In this document: positions 22,860-29,624 of the stretch, in pieces
Numbering within the stretch: position 1 is the stretch's first letter
Layout of the letters: every line of letters begins with the position of its first letter
NCBI GenBank assembly: GCA_002390045.1
Contig: DGSB01000030.1
Location: 1-36,669, forward strand
DNA: 36,669 nt
Reading direction: 5' to 3'
From: Fibrobacter sp. UBA4373
GTDB taxonomy: Bacteria > Fibrobacterota > Fibrobacteria > Fibrobacterales > Fibrobacteraceae
Position numbers and translations under genes: made by a program
The notes under the pieces: generated by a model
Seen by the model: the letters and a program-made list of their open reading frames with translations, nothing else
The model's database searches: none
What the model was told of the DNA's origin: nothing

Positions 22860-24370
22860 TGAATCTTTGGACAAAATATTCCATGATCGCATGCGGAGCC
22901 TTCCTCTTTGCCGCCTGCAGCGAACAGCATGCGGGGGTCATCAGCGAAACGGAATCGGGCAAGACCCTTGCTGGAATTGTCGTTACCGCATCCGGAGAAT
23001 CTTCGGCGCACACATCCGTGTACGTTGTATCGAACAGTTACACCGCCGCACGCGACAGCATCCTTTTTGAAACGACCACCGACGCAAACGGCAATTTCCA
23101 GATCGATCTTCAAAATCTTGCCGATGGCGAATACACCGTTCTCTTCGAAAGCGCAGAAACAAACCTGGTCGCCAAGGAAGAACTGGCAATCGAAACCTCT
23201 GACGGTACCGTGAATGCAGACACGCTCACGCTCAACGCGGAACTTCAGAGATCTTCAGAAATCGCCGTAAGCCTTGCCGATTATGCGCTTTCCGCCGGCG
23301 ACACGCTTTGCATAAACGGAACTCTCGTTTGCAAGACCGTGACCGAGGAAGACGTCCAGAACGGAGTTGTCGTTTTGACTTCTGTACCGGAAGCTGCCTA
23401 CACCTCGCTTTCGAGCTTCGGAAATTCGGAAATGACCATTACCGTGAACATGGAAATCGGAGACGGTTCCGCGTATGCACTTTCGAGCGCTGGCGCAAGC
23501 AAGGCGCAAATGATTTTGAGTCGCACACTTCCGGATTCTTTGCAGTCGAAAATTCAGGTCTACGTGGATTCCGCCACATTCCCCATCTGGATCTCGAACG
23601 AAGTTGCGTCCCCGCTCCTGATGGACGACAACGGTTTTGTGGTGCCCACCGAAAAGGTTTACAGCACCGCGGACTCGACCCTTTACTGGGGCGTTTTCCC
23701 GACCGTCGATTTGAGCGCATCGACCAGCCAAAAGCTTTACATTTTCAATTCCGAAACCCAGCCTAAATTTTCTTCTCGCATGCGCTACGGCATGCACTGG
23801 GATTCCTTAAGCGCCGAAGGCGTTTGGGCGGGTGCGAAAGCTTATGCCGCAGGCGATAAACCGGATACGGTAAAGGCGTTCCCTGTCATCGTAGACGGCA
23901 AATTCGCCGTATCGTTCTGGACAAAAATCGAGAAGTCCGCATTCGAAGGCGATTCGAGCATTGCCATTTTCACCGCCATGCAGGATTCCCTCGGCATTGT
24001 CATTCGACAGAACGGTTCGAGCAAGAACCTGGGCGTGGAACTTTTTGTGGATTCGGACACTCTCGTCATTTCCGACACGACCGTTTACGGCTCTTCCAAA
24101 ATCGCCGACGGCAACTGGCATCATTATGCAGTCTCGATCAACGGAGACCACATCACCATTTTGAAGGACGGAAAGGTCATTCGCAATACGGACTTCAAAC
24201 TGGCCGGCGGCTTTGGAAACGTCGAAAACTTTATCCTTGGCGACAGCCGCCTCGAAGGGACTCTCGACGAATTCAAGATCCTCGGCGGTACGCAGGATTC
24301 GAATTCTCTCCGCCTGATTTACGAACTGGAACGGAACGATCAAATTCCGTGGGCAGAAGTCGACGGCTGA
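22859..24370 (+). CDS. Lipoprotein with carboxypeptidase-regulatory-like and LamG-like domains
   Basis: The 503-residue product has a lipoprotein signal ending FAAC, with C20 lipidated. Residues about 35-115 look like a small beta-sandwich of the carboxypeptidase-regulatory type (GKTLAGIVVTASGE, TTDANGNFQIDLQNLADGEYTVLFE). Residues about 340-495 look like a laminin-G/concanavalin-like jelly roll (FAVSFWTKIEKS, IADGNWHHYAVSINGDHITILKDGKVI, GTLDEFKILGG). The second type often binds glycans. It is coupled to the TIGR02147 gene. No enzyme motif is present. A surface-exposed glycan-binding or sensing role is inferred. Confidence 0.78.
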   Translation: MNLWTKYSMIACGAFLFAACSEQHAGVISETESGKTLAGIVVTASGESSAHTSVYVVSNSYTAARDSILFETTTDANGNFQIDLQNLADGEYTVLFESAETNLVAKEELAIETSDGTVNADTLTLNAELQRSSEIAVSLADYALSAGDTLCINGTLVCKTVTEEDVQNGVVVLTSVPEAAYTSLSSFGNSEMTITVNMEIGDGSAYALSSAGASKAQMILSRTLPDSLQSKIQVYVDSATFPIWISNEVASPLLMDDNGFVVPTEKVYSTADSTLYWGVFPTVDLSASTSQKLYIFNSETQPKFSSRMRYGMHWDSLSAEGVWAGAKAYAAGDKPDTVKAFPVIVDGKFAVSFWTKIEKSAFEGDSSIAIFTAMQDSLGIVIRQNGSSKNLGVELFVDSDTLVISDTTVYGSSKIADGNWHHYAVSINGDHITILKDGKVIRNTDFKLAGGFGNVENFILGDSRLEGTLDEFKILGGTQDSNSLRLIYELERNDQIPWAEVDG

Positions 24371-24409
24371 ATGATGATATGCGGTAATCAATACCCATCA
24401 TAAATACTC

Positions 24410-24450
24410 ATTTTCGTGGGGATTTTGGCGTCTTTAATGTTCTGTGGCGG
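24410..24450 (+). repeat. 41-bp direct repeat, copy A
   Basis: These 41 bases, starting ATTTTCGTGGGGATTTTG, match 27274-27314 at 40 of 41 positions in the same orientation. Read in the frame of copy B they encode IFVGILASLMFCGG, a membrane-helix-like peptide, so both may be debris of one membrane-protein gene. This copy ends 54 bp before the AbiEi start. Confidence 0.85.
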
Positions 24451-24466
24451 ACAAAAAGACAAAAAC

Positions 24467-24495
24467 TTGCATTTTCAACCATTTTGTCATATATT
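24467..24495 (+). promoter_or_regulatory. Promoter of the AbiE cassette
   Basis: TTGCAT (24467-24472) and TATATT (24490-24495) are separated by exactly 17 bp. Transcription would begin near 24502, only about 3 bases before the ATG at 24505, so the mRNA would be nearly leaderless. No ribosome binding site precedes this ATG. Confidence 0.6.
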
Positions 24496-24504
24496 TAGTT
24501 CGAA

Positions 24505-25113
24505 ATGCAAGAAACAAACGAAAAGAAACTGGAAAAAATGCTGAACGCGAACAGCGGCTATATCACGCGAAAACAAGTTGACAACCACAAGATTCCTTCG
24601 TGGTTCTTGACTGATTTCGTGCGAAAGCAGGACCTTGTCAAGATAGACAAGGGATTCTACGCCCAGGAGCAATGGATTAGGGACGATTACCTTGTTTTTC
24701 AATACAAGTATCCCAGATTCATCTTTTCATACGTTTCAGCACTATTCTTGCATGGGCTAACGGACCAGCTCCCAGATTACTTCGAAGTGACCGGCCCCAA
24801 GAACTACCGACCATTCTCACCGAACCCATCCGTCACCATCCACACGGATTCTCACGAAGAAACCTACAAATTGGGAATCTGCAAAATAAAGACATCTCTT
24901 GGGCATCTGGTAGAATGCTACGATATGGAACGAACGATTTGCGACATCATTAAAAGCAGTCAAAAAATCGATGCGGAAATTTACGGCAAGGCACTCAAAC
25001 TTTACGCAAAGTCAAAAGACAAGAACACCCACAATCTTCTCCGCTATGCACAGGCTTTGAAAATAGAAAGCAAGGTGGCGGAACTTATGACGGTGGTATT
25101 GAATGAAGATTAA
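24505..25113 (+). CDS. AbiEi-type antitoxin
   Basis: The 202-residue product matches the AbiEi antitoxin of type IV AbiE toxin-antitoxin and abortive infection systems. The N-terminal winged helix is visible (GYITRKQVDNHKIPSWFLTD, then DLVKIDKGFY), followed by the C-terminal antitoxin domain with FSYVSALFLHGL, VECYDMERTICDII and a helical tail. The length is normal and the frame is intact. In known systems AbiEi represses its own promoter and counteracts AbiEii. It overlaps the toxin gene by 11 bp. The toxin is truncated, so this is probably an orphan or relic antitoxin. Confidence 0.82.
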   Translation: MQETNEKKLEKMLNANSGYITRKQVDNHKIPSWFLTDFVRKQDLVKIDKGFYAQEQWIRDDYLVFQYKYPRFIFSYVSALFLHGLTDQLPDYFEVTGPKNYRPFSPNPSVTIHTDSHEETYKLGICKIKTSLGHLVECYDMERTICDIIKSSQKIDAEIYGKALKLYAKSKDKNTHNLLRYAQALKIESKVAELMTVVLNED

Positions 25114-25612
25114 CAAGAACTCCCTGCAAGCAAGAATCAACAATCTTTCCAAAGAAATGGACGTCCACGCCAACGTCCTGCTGGTATCGTTCTTTTTCGA
25201 CGCTTTCATTTCAAGACTCGCAAAGTCAATACACGCAGACAAATTCGTTTTCAAAGGCGGATTCTATCTCGCCACATTGCTCGGCGTAAAGAACCGCTAC
25301 ACCACCGACATAGATTTTCTTTTGAGAAGGGAATCTATGGACGAGAATAGATTGAGGGAAATTTTCACTGACATCATCGCAATCGATGCCGACGATTCTA
25401 TCACTTTTGAAATAAGCGACATTTCTCCTATCCGCGACGAAGATGCCTATGGTGAATTTTCCATTCTTTTGACCGGGCACCTAGAGAACGTCAGACAAAG
25501 TTTCCATGTCGATGTCGCCACGGGCGATCCTATTACGCCAAAAGATATAGTGTTCGGCACCGCCCACGTAGAGGTCGACCGGCATCCAGTACTTTTCGAG
25601 TTCTCCCGCTAG
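25103..25612 (+). pseudogene. AbiEii-type nucleotidyltransferase toxin, truncated
   Basis: The frame encodes 169 residues where AbiEii/AbiGii toxins usually have about 300. The first 149 residues look genuine: FVFKGGFYLATLLGVKNRYTTDIDF contains the nucleotidyltransferase GG and DID motifs, followed by FHVDVATGDPITPKDI. After residue 149 (base 25549) the homology stops and the last 20 residues are foreign. The bases from 25550 to 25591 read on the other strand as a leucyl-tRNA synthetase signature. The C-terminal half, needed for substrate binding, is missing, so the toxin is most likely inactive. It overlaps the AbiEi gene. Confidence 0.78.
25550..25591 (-). pseudogene. Antisense leucyl-tRNA synthetase-like fragment (42 bp)
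   Basis: Read on the minus strand, these 42 bases encode YWMPVDLYVGGAEH without interruption. This is the well-known core motif of bacterial leucyl-tRNA synthetases. It begins exactly where AbiEii similarity ends and no more LeuRS sequence is seen on either side. I read it as filler DNA or a recombination scar; chance similarity is unlikely but not excluded. Confidence 0.55.
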
Positions 25613-25654
25613 GAAGGCGGTCACTATCCCTAACGCGAATGCAATGAAGAAAAT

Positions 25655-25851
25655 TTATTTCTCTTGAAGCAAGCGATCCATATTTTCAAAAGCATTTTCT
25701 ATCGCTTCTGTATGATATCGTTCGTGCATGCTATAAACAAAATCAGTCAGTTTCTTTTCTTCAAGCTGAGCGAGAATTTTGTTCGCGGTGTTCCTTTATA
25801 AGCAGCATACTGCTCCATCAAGAAACTGAGCAATTCCATTTCCTTCGCCAT
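25655..25851 (-). pseudogene. DUF3791-like small protein, frameshifted
   Basis: From the ATG at 25851 (AGGAG 6 bases upstream, start overlapping the previous stop as TGATG) the frame reads MAKEMELLSFLMEQYAAYKG. It continues one frame over as ANKILAQLEEKKLTDFVYSM and HERYHTEAIENAFENMDRLL to a stop at 25655. The frames join at 25787-25791, where five bases occupy the place of six, so one base has been lost. The full 65-codon product resembles DUF3791, small proteins that commonly sit beside toxin-like DUF3990 genes. No DUF3990 gene is here. The family call is from memory. Confidence 0.62.
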
Positions 25852-26096
25852 CAGCATCTCCTAATGTAAATGGAATCTCGCGGGTCGCCCGTTCTTTGTT
25901 CGGCTTCCCACATATCGAAAATCCCGAAGCAGCTAAAATTCCACATTTGAAGTTCCGGATTGCTCAACATTTCATAAGTCTTCGAGAACATGAACTGCTT
26001 GTACGCATCCATAATCGGGAATCCGTACTTCTTGCTAATCATCTGCGAAACTTCGCGATCGTAGTAGTCAAGAATGAAAGGAAGGACTTTGTTCAT
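25851..26096 (-). CDS. Small protein of the DUF3791-associated type
   Basis: The 81-residue product (MNKVLPFILDYYDREVSQMI, then YGFPIMDAYKQFMFSKTYEM and LQMWNFSCFGIFDMWEAEQR) is helical and resembles small proteins that occur directly upstream of DUF3791 genes in other gut bacteria. No catalytic motif is visible. Its stop overlaps the start of the frameshifted DUF3791-like gene as TGATG, so they form a pair. Only a weak ribosome binding site (GGCGG) is present. Because its partner is broken it may be a relic, but its own frame is intact. Function unknown. Confidence 0.6.
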   Translation of the reverse strand: MNKVLPFILDYYDREVSQMISKKYGFPIMDAYKQFMFSKTYEMLSNPELQMWNFSCFGIFDMWEAEQRTGDPRDSIYIRRC

Positions 26097-26194
26097 TGTG
26101 ACACCGCCTTAACAAATATAAGTTTTTGCAAAAATTGGCTGGAAGCCTAACACAAAATACAATCCATTCCCTTTTGCTCGATTATGCGACCTTT

Positions 26195-26998
26195 TTACCG
26201 TTTCAACTTAGCCAAACTTTCAAAGGGTAGCAATTCCCCGCCGTTTGTGTCGTTGCGGAGGTCGTTATATATGTTTCTGCAGTTGGCACAAATGCAGTGG
26301 AAATTCTGACGAACATTTTTTACCGGGCGCTTGCTCGGGAAAAAGTAATAGATGTTCTGGACACCACCGTAATTTAGGAACGCCAAATCAAAAACCTTTT
26401 CGTAATCATAGCCGCAGATTTCACACGCAGCACCCTTTTTCTTCACAAGATCCAGTTGAAGAGGCACTACCATGCTGTAATGATATGTTTTAGGGACACT
26501 TTCCGTATTCGTTTCACACAAATTAGAAGCAAAATTCTTTTTCGCAGAAACAGTAAAGGCATTATAGAGAAAATTGACCCACAGCCATTCCAATTTCGTC
26601 CCGAGAGAGTCGTTCAGCACCATCCCCGAATGCCCCTCTTTCCATACATATCGAGGAAACGCCTTTTCGAGATCCCGAATACTGAGATGCGCGCCACACT
26701 CCGTATCCACCAGGAAATCAGGCTGTATATTCACATAATAAGTCATCCGGCCCTTGCCAGACCAGTCTTCGTCATGATAAGGGTCGGACACGATCCTTCC
26801 GCTCATGACCACGCCGGTTTTCCCCTTGCCGACACGGAGCATAAAGAAGCGGTCCCCGCAGTGAACCTTTTCGTGCTCCCACACACTCCAGTTCAGCATG
26901 TAGTTTTGCGTATTTCGCGCTTCTTCCATGGCATTCTTGAAACGGTTCATGCTGTAGCTGGAAATTTCCGGATTCCATCTCAAAATGACGACGCTCAT
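26195..26998 (-). CDS. PUA/EVE-like protein with C-terminal HNH-like zinc ribbon
   Basis: The 267-residue product starts at the ATG at 26998 with a strong AGGAGGT upstream. Residues about 30-95 resemble a PUA/EVE-like fold: NWSVWEHEKVHCGDRFFMLR, then GVVMSGRIVSDPY. Such folds read modified bases in several restriction and RNA proteins. The C-terminus carries two CxxC pairs, C192/C195 (ACEICGYDYEKVFDLAFLNY) and C237/C240 (HCICANC), laid out like McrA-type HNH nucleases. The histidine that normally follows the first strand is replaced by YYFFPS, so the nuclease may be inactive. It stands alone on the minus strand in the accessory zone. Confidence 0.62.
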   Translation of the reverse strand: MSVVILRWNPEISSYSMNRFKNAMEEARNTQNYMLNWSVWEHEKVHCGDRFFMLRVGKGKTGVVMSGRIVSDPYHDEDWSGKGRMTYYVNIQPDFLVDTECGAHLSIRDLEKAFPRYVWKEGHSGMVLNDSLGTKLEWLWVNFLYNAFTVSAKKNFASNLCETNTESVPKTYHYSMVVPLQLDLVKKKGAACEICGYDYEKVFDLAFLNYGGVQNIYYFFPSKRPVKNVRQNFHCICANCRNIYNDLRNDTNGGELLPFESLAKLKR

Positions 26999-27273
26999 AG
27001 GGACCTCCTGTGGTTTTGGGCCTACACAGGAAAGATACATCCATTTTAGCGTCAATTTTTGACATTTTATGATTTTCAGCGTAATTCATCCGCCTGTCCA
27101 TAATCCTTTGAATTGTTTATACTATTTTTCTCCCTAGATGCTACGGGCTTTCGCTCTTGTTCTATTGCGATGATTTTTATTTCAACGTTGATTGTATTTT
27201 CTAACATTTCGGGGCTGGCGACGCAGGGGATGCCTGCGCCATCACCTTGCTGTTGAAAGTGCTGTCGTTCTTG

Positions 27274-27314
27274 ATTTTCGTGGGGATTGTGGCGTCTTTA
27301 ATGTTCTGTGGCGG
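27274..27314 (+). repeat. 41-bp direct repeat, copy B
   Basis: This matches copy A at 24410-24450 with one difference (GGATTGTGG versus GGATTTTGG). In this copy the frame ends IVASLMFCGG followed by a TAA stop. It lies 79 bp before the relB-like start, as copy A lies before the AbiEi start. Confidence 0.85.
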
Positions 27315-27350
27315 GTAAACATGGATAAAATTTAATACACTGTATCGCTC

Positions 27351-27382
27351 TTTTACTAATTTTTATATAAATTTTAGTAAAA
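27351..27382. promoter_or_regulatory. Palindromic operator of the relB-like gene
   Basis: A 32-bp inverted repeat pairs at 14 of 16 positions, with perfect outer arms TTTTACTAA / TTAGTAAAA and TATATA (27364-27369) at its centre as a likely -10 box. AGGAG follows directly at 27383-27387, six bases before the ATG. This position suits autoregulation by a ribbon-helix-helix antitoxin. Confidence 0.65.
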
Positions 27383-27393
27383 AGGAGCATTTT

Positions 27394-27678
27394 ATGGGAA
27401 CCACAATGAATACAATCAGCGCAAGAATAGATTCCAAGCTCAAAGCGCAAGCCGAAACCCTGTTCGACCAGCTCGGGATGAACATGAGCACGGCAATAAC
27501 CGTATTCTTGAAACAGGTCGTCCGTCTCCGCAAAATCCCGTTCGAGATCGCCCTTGACACTCCCAACGACGAGACTATCGCCGCCATGACCGAAGCAAAC
27601 GAAATCGCGTCAGGAAAACGCAAGTCCAAATCCTACAAGAACGCAAACGCAATGATTAAGGACATTCTAGGCGAATGA
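27394..27678 (+). CDS. RelB/DinJ family antitoxin
   Basis: The 94-residue product matches RelB/DinJ antitoxins. The ribbon-helix-helix at the N-terminus is clear: NTISARIDSKLKAQAETLFD, GMNMSTAITVFLKQVVRLRK, then the flexible toxin-binding tail (IPFEIALDTPNDETIAAM onward, ending IKDILGE). In known pairs this protein binds and silences a YafQ/RelE ribosome-dependent RNase and represses the operon through an upstream palindrome, which is present here. The stop overlaps the start of the toxin frame by 4 bp. The frame is intact, while the toxin is not. Confidence 0.9.
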   Translation: MGTTMNTISARIDSKLKAQAETLFDQLGMNMSTAITVFLKQVVRLRKIPFEIALDTPNDETIAAMTEANEIASGKRKSKSYKNANAMIKDILGE

Positions 27679-27909
27679 TGGAAATCAAGACCACAGCAAA
27701 GTTCAGGAAGGACCTTAAGCAGGCTAAAAAGAAAGGGTTAAATATGGCCCTCCTGCAAAAGGTCGTTGATGATTTGGCGATGGGAGTGGGTCACGTTCCG
27801 CGAATGCCATATTCAACCGGACTGGCTGTTGATTTACAAGATTTCGGGCGATGCGCTCATATTGACGCTGACGCGAACAGGTTCGCACAGCGATTTGTTC
27901 AAGAAATAG
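27675..27909 (+). pseudogene. YafQ-type toxin with internal deletion and frameshift
   Basis: The first part (MMEIKTTAKFRKDLKQAKKK, then LLQKVVDDLAMG) matches the N-terminus of YafQ-like RNases. At about 27782-27786 the good frame shifts by one and continues EWVTFRECHIQPDWLLIYKI and ALILTLTRTGSHSDLFKK to a TAG at 27907. About 15-20 residues that should lie between, including the KYRDHAL segment with the first active-site histidine, are missing. The remaining active-site pattern (H in ECHI, DW, H in SHSD, F in DLF) is preserved in the second frame. The uncorrected frame would run to 27965 with a nonsense tail. Confidence 0.82.
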
Positions 27910-27974
27910 GAAAAAGGGACCCGCCGGCATTGAACCGAACCGGCTGTTTTGAATACATACAATAAGGTGGTGCC

Positions 27975-29624
27975 CTAAAGACTTGTTTTACAATCCAACG
28001 ACGTTATGAGCAAATCAAGAATGTTGAGTCTTGTGGAATAGGCCGCCTTCATCATCGAAAGGGCTTCTTCAAAAGATTTGTCTTTGTCTGGAAAACTGAG
28101 GGCTTGAGTGTCAATGGGCCATAGAGCAATATTTCTGTCGTTAGATTCTTTGGTGTAGCTTGCTAGGGAATCGATGTATTGCGGAATTTCTTCCAAAGCG
28201 CTTTTATATTGAATCCAGTTATTTCGAAGTATTTCTTTAAAAGTCTGGTTCTCAAACAAGGCGGAATACCAGATTCCGGAATTTGTTCGCCATCCATTTA
28301 GTTTATTTTCTATGAAAGTTCCCCAATCGAAGTCCCACACGGGACCGGCTTTTAACAACCCGGAATCTTTATACATATAGGCACTTTTAGGGTGCGTGAG
28401 TTCGGTATTTTCAGTGAGTTCGTAAACGATCAGGTAATCGGCGAAAGACTGTAAATCAAGATAGTTTTCGATTTCAAAATCCGAGCAGTCTCCATAAAGA
28501 ATACATTCTACCGTGTCTATGTAGGTGACGATGTAGGTCAGTTGTTCTTCCGATGAAATGTCGGGGTTTTTAATGTTGACGGGTAAATCGTTGATGGAAG
28601 TCCTGAATTTAACTTCTTCATCATAGTAAGTGTCAAATTCGAGAAGATAGGATTCCTTGTTTATGTTCAAACGGTTTTTGCTAATCTGGATTTTTTCGCA
28701 TATAAAGTAATTTCCGAGAAATTTCCCATTCAAAAAGACTTCTGCGAATTTTCCGCTCGGGCTCCATTCTAGATTTGTTCTTTTCGCTATTTCAAACGCG
28801 ACGGCGTTTCGAACAAGGGTCCTATCGAGATAATTGGCCAAAAGAACCCATTTTTTGGCTTCGGCCATGCCAAGAAGACTTTGCTTTTCATCGAATTCGA
28901 TTGCGTAGGGCTTCTTGGGAAAATCCCAGGAGGTATTTCCCCTTCCTTTGATTGTCAAAGATAGAATTTCACTTTCTGGAGAATCCTCGCCCCATATTTG
29001 CAATTTTGCAGATATTTCGGTGTCGCGGTCTTGGATTTCTTGAAAATTTTCTGTCTCGATGACGATGCGGGGAAGGCCTGCATAAGGATATTCGGAATCG
29101 TCAAAAGAAAGGGAATCTATAATTTTTGAAGATGACGAACTTGAGGCGATACTATCTTCGCCAAGAAACTTTGGACCTTCCTGACTGCTGCTCGAAAGGA
29201 TACTGCTGGAACTGGTAGAATCCTTAATCCATGCCTCTTCTTTATCAAAAAAATCGCTATCGGCTAGGTTTGCGTTATCGCTGCAGGCGAGCAATAGGCT
29301 TCCGAAAATGATACCCAAGAATAGGATATGTCGTTTAGGAATATAATAGCGTATGTTGATAAATCTAAATGTTGCATGGATTCGTTCGGCTTCGGCAAAC
29401 AGCACGAACTTTTCAGGATCGCCAGTAAAGTTCACCGAACTTTCCTTGGCAACAATCTCCAAGGCATCGATTTCGGCTTGAGTGAGCATACGACTCCGAC
29501 CCATACTTGAGTTCTTGCCAATCCATTTGACATAAAACTTGCCATGAGGATACGGAGAAATACCCGTAATCTCGACCGGTTCGGACGAGACTAAGCCGTT
29601 AACAATACTGCCTACTTCCAGCAT
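27975..29624 (-). CDS. CotH-family lipoprotein fused to the start of a helicase gene
   Basis: The open frame encodes 549 residues in two unrelated parts. Residues 1 to about 85 (MLEVGSIVNGLVSSEPVEIT, then FTGDPEKFVLFAEAERIH) match the extreme N-terminus of large SNF2-type helicases of restriction and defence loci. From about residue 92 begins RYYIPKRHILFLGIIFGSLL followed by LLACSD, a lipoprotein signal with C114, then poly-Ser linkers and a CotH kinase-like domain (LTIKGRGNTSWDFPKKPYAI, GNYFICEKIQI, PVWDFDWGT). CotH domains phosphorylate proteins or sugars; Fibrobacter has surface members. The lipoprotein lacks its own ATG: the codon at the expected place is ATA (29352-29354). Translation as a lipoprotein is doubtful. 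Confidence 0.75.
   Translation of the reverse strand: MLEVGSIVNGLVSSEPVEITGISPYPHGKFYVKWIGKNSSMGRSRMLTQAEIDALEIVAKESSVNFTGDPEKFVLFAEAERIHATFRFINIRYYIPKRHILFLGIIFGSLLLACSDNANLADSDFFDKEEAWIKDSTSSSSILSSSSQEGPKFLGEDSIASSSSSSKIIDSLSFDDSEYPYAGLPRIVIETENFQEIQDRDTEISAKLQIWGEDSPESEILSLTIKGRGNTSWDFPKKPYAIEFDEKQSLLGMAEAKKWVLLANYLDRTLVRNAVAFEIAKRTNLEWSPSGKFAEVFLNGKFLGNYFICEKIQISKNRLNINKESYLLEFDTYYDEEVKFRTSINDLPVNIKNPDISSEEQLTYIVTYIDTVECILYGDCSDFEIENYLDLQSFADYLIVYELTENTELTHPKSAYMYKDSGLLKAGPVWDFDWGTFIENKLNGWRTNSGIWYSALFENQTFKEILRNNWIQYKSALEEIPQYIDSLASYTKESNDRNIALWPIDTQALSFPDKDKSFEEALSMMKAAYSTRLNILDLLITSLDCKTSL
28111..28189 (-). repeat. 79-bp direct repeat, copy inside the CotH gene
   Basis: This 79-bp segment of the CotH coding region (encoding IPQYIDSLASYTKESNDRNI) recurs at 31969-32047 in the same orientation with 76 of 79 bases identical. 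Confidence 0.88.
29369..29624 (-). pseudogene. 5' fragment of a SNF2-type helicase gene
   Basis: About 85 codons with their ATG at 29624 match the start of large helicases that continue, in intact genes, toward a DPLPHQVEAVY segment and a Walker A motif. Here the similarity ends after FAEAERIH and the frame enters the CotH lipoprotein. The rest of the helicase, about 900 codons, is absent from the window. The family match is from memory of the conserved N-terminus. Confidence 0.6.

Larger units (their letters stand above)
26999..27393. other. Intergenic stretch with gene debris and toxin-antitoxin promoter
   Basis: These 395 bp hold no complete gene. From about 27210 a plus-strand frame reads GDACAITLLLKVLSFLIFVG and ends in the second 41-bp repeat, as if it were the 3' end of a membrane-protein gene. 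A hairpin CGCAGG-GGATG-CCTGCG lies inside that stretch. The right end carries the palindromic operator and ribosome binding site of the relB-like gene. The left 150 bp are AT-rich and show nothing I can name. Confidence 0.6.

Noticed and set aside
27912..27982. Possible tRNA remnant on the minus strand (GCCGGTTCGGTTC and GGGCACCA-like strings)
   Set aside because: The T-loop would be 11 bases, no anticodon or D arm can be folded, and the acceptor strands do not pair.
28330..28360. CACGGGACCGGCTTT-like string similar to the 71-bp repeat
   Set aside because: It is a short match inside the CotH coding region where the PVWDFDWG motif explains the bases; probably chance.
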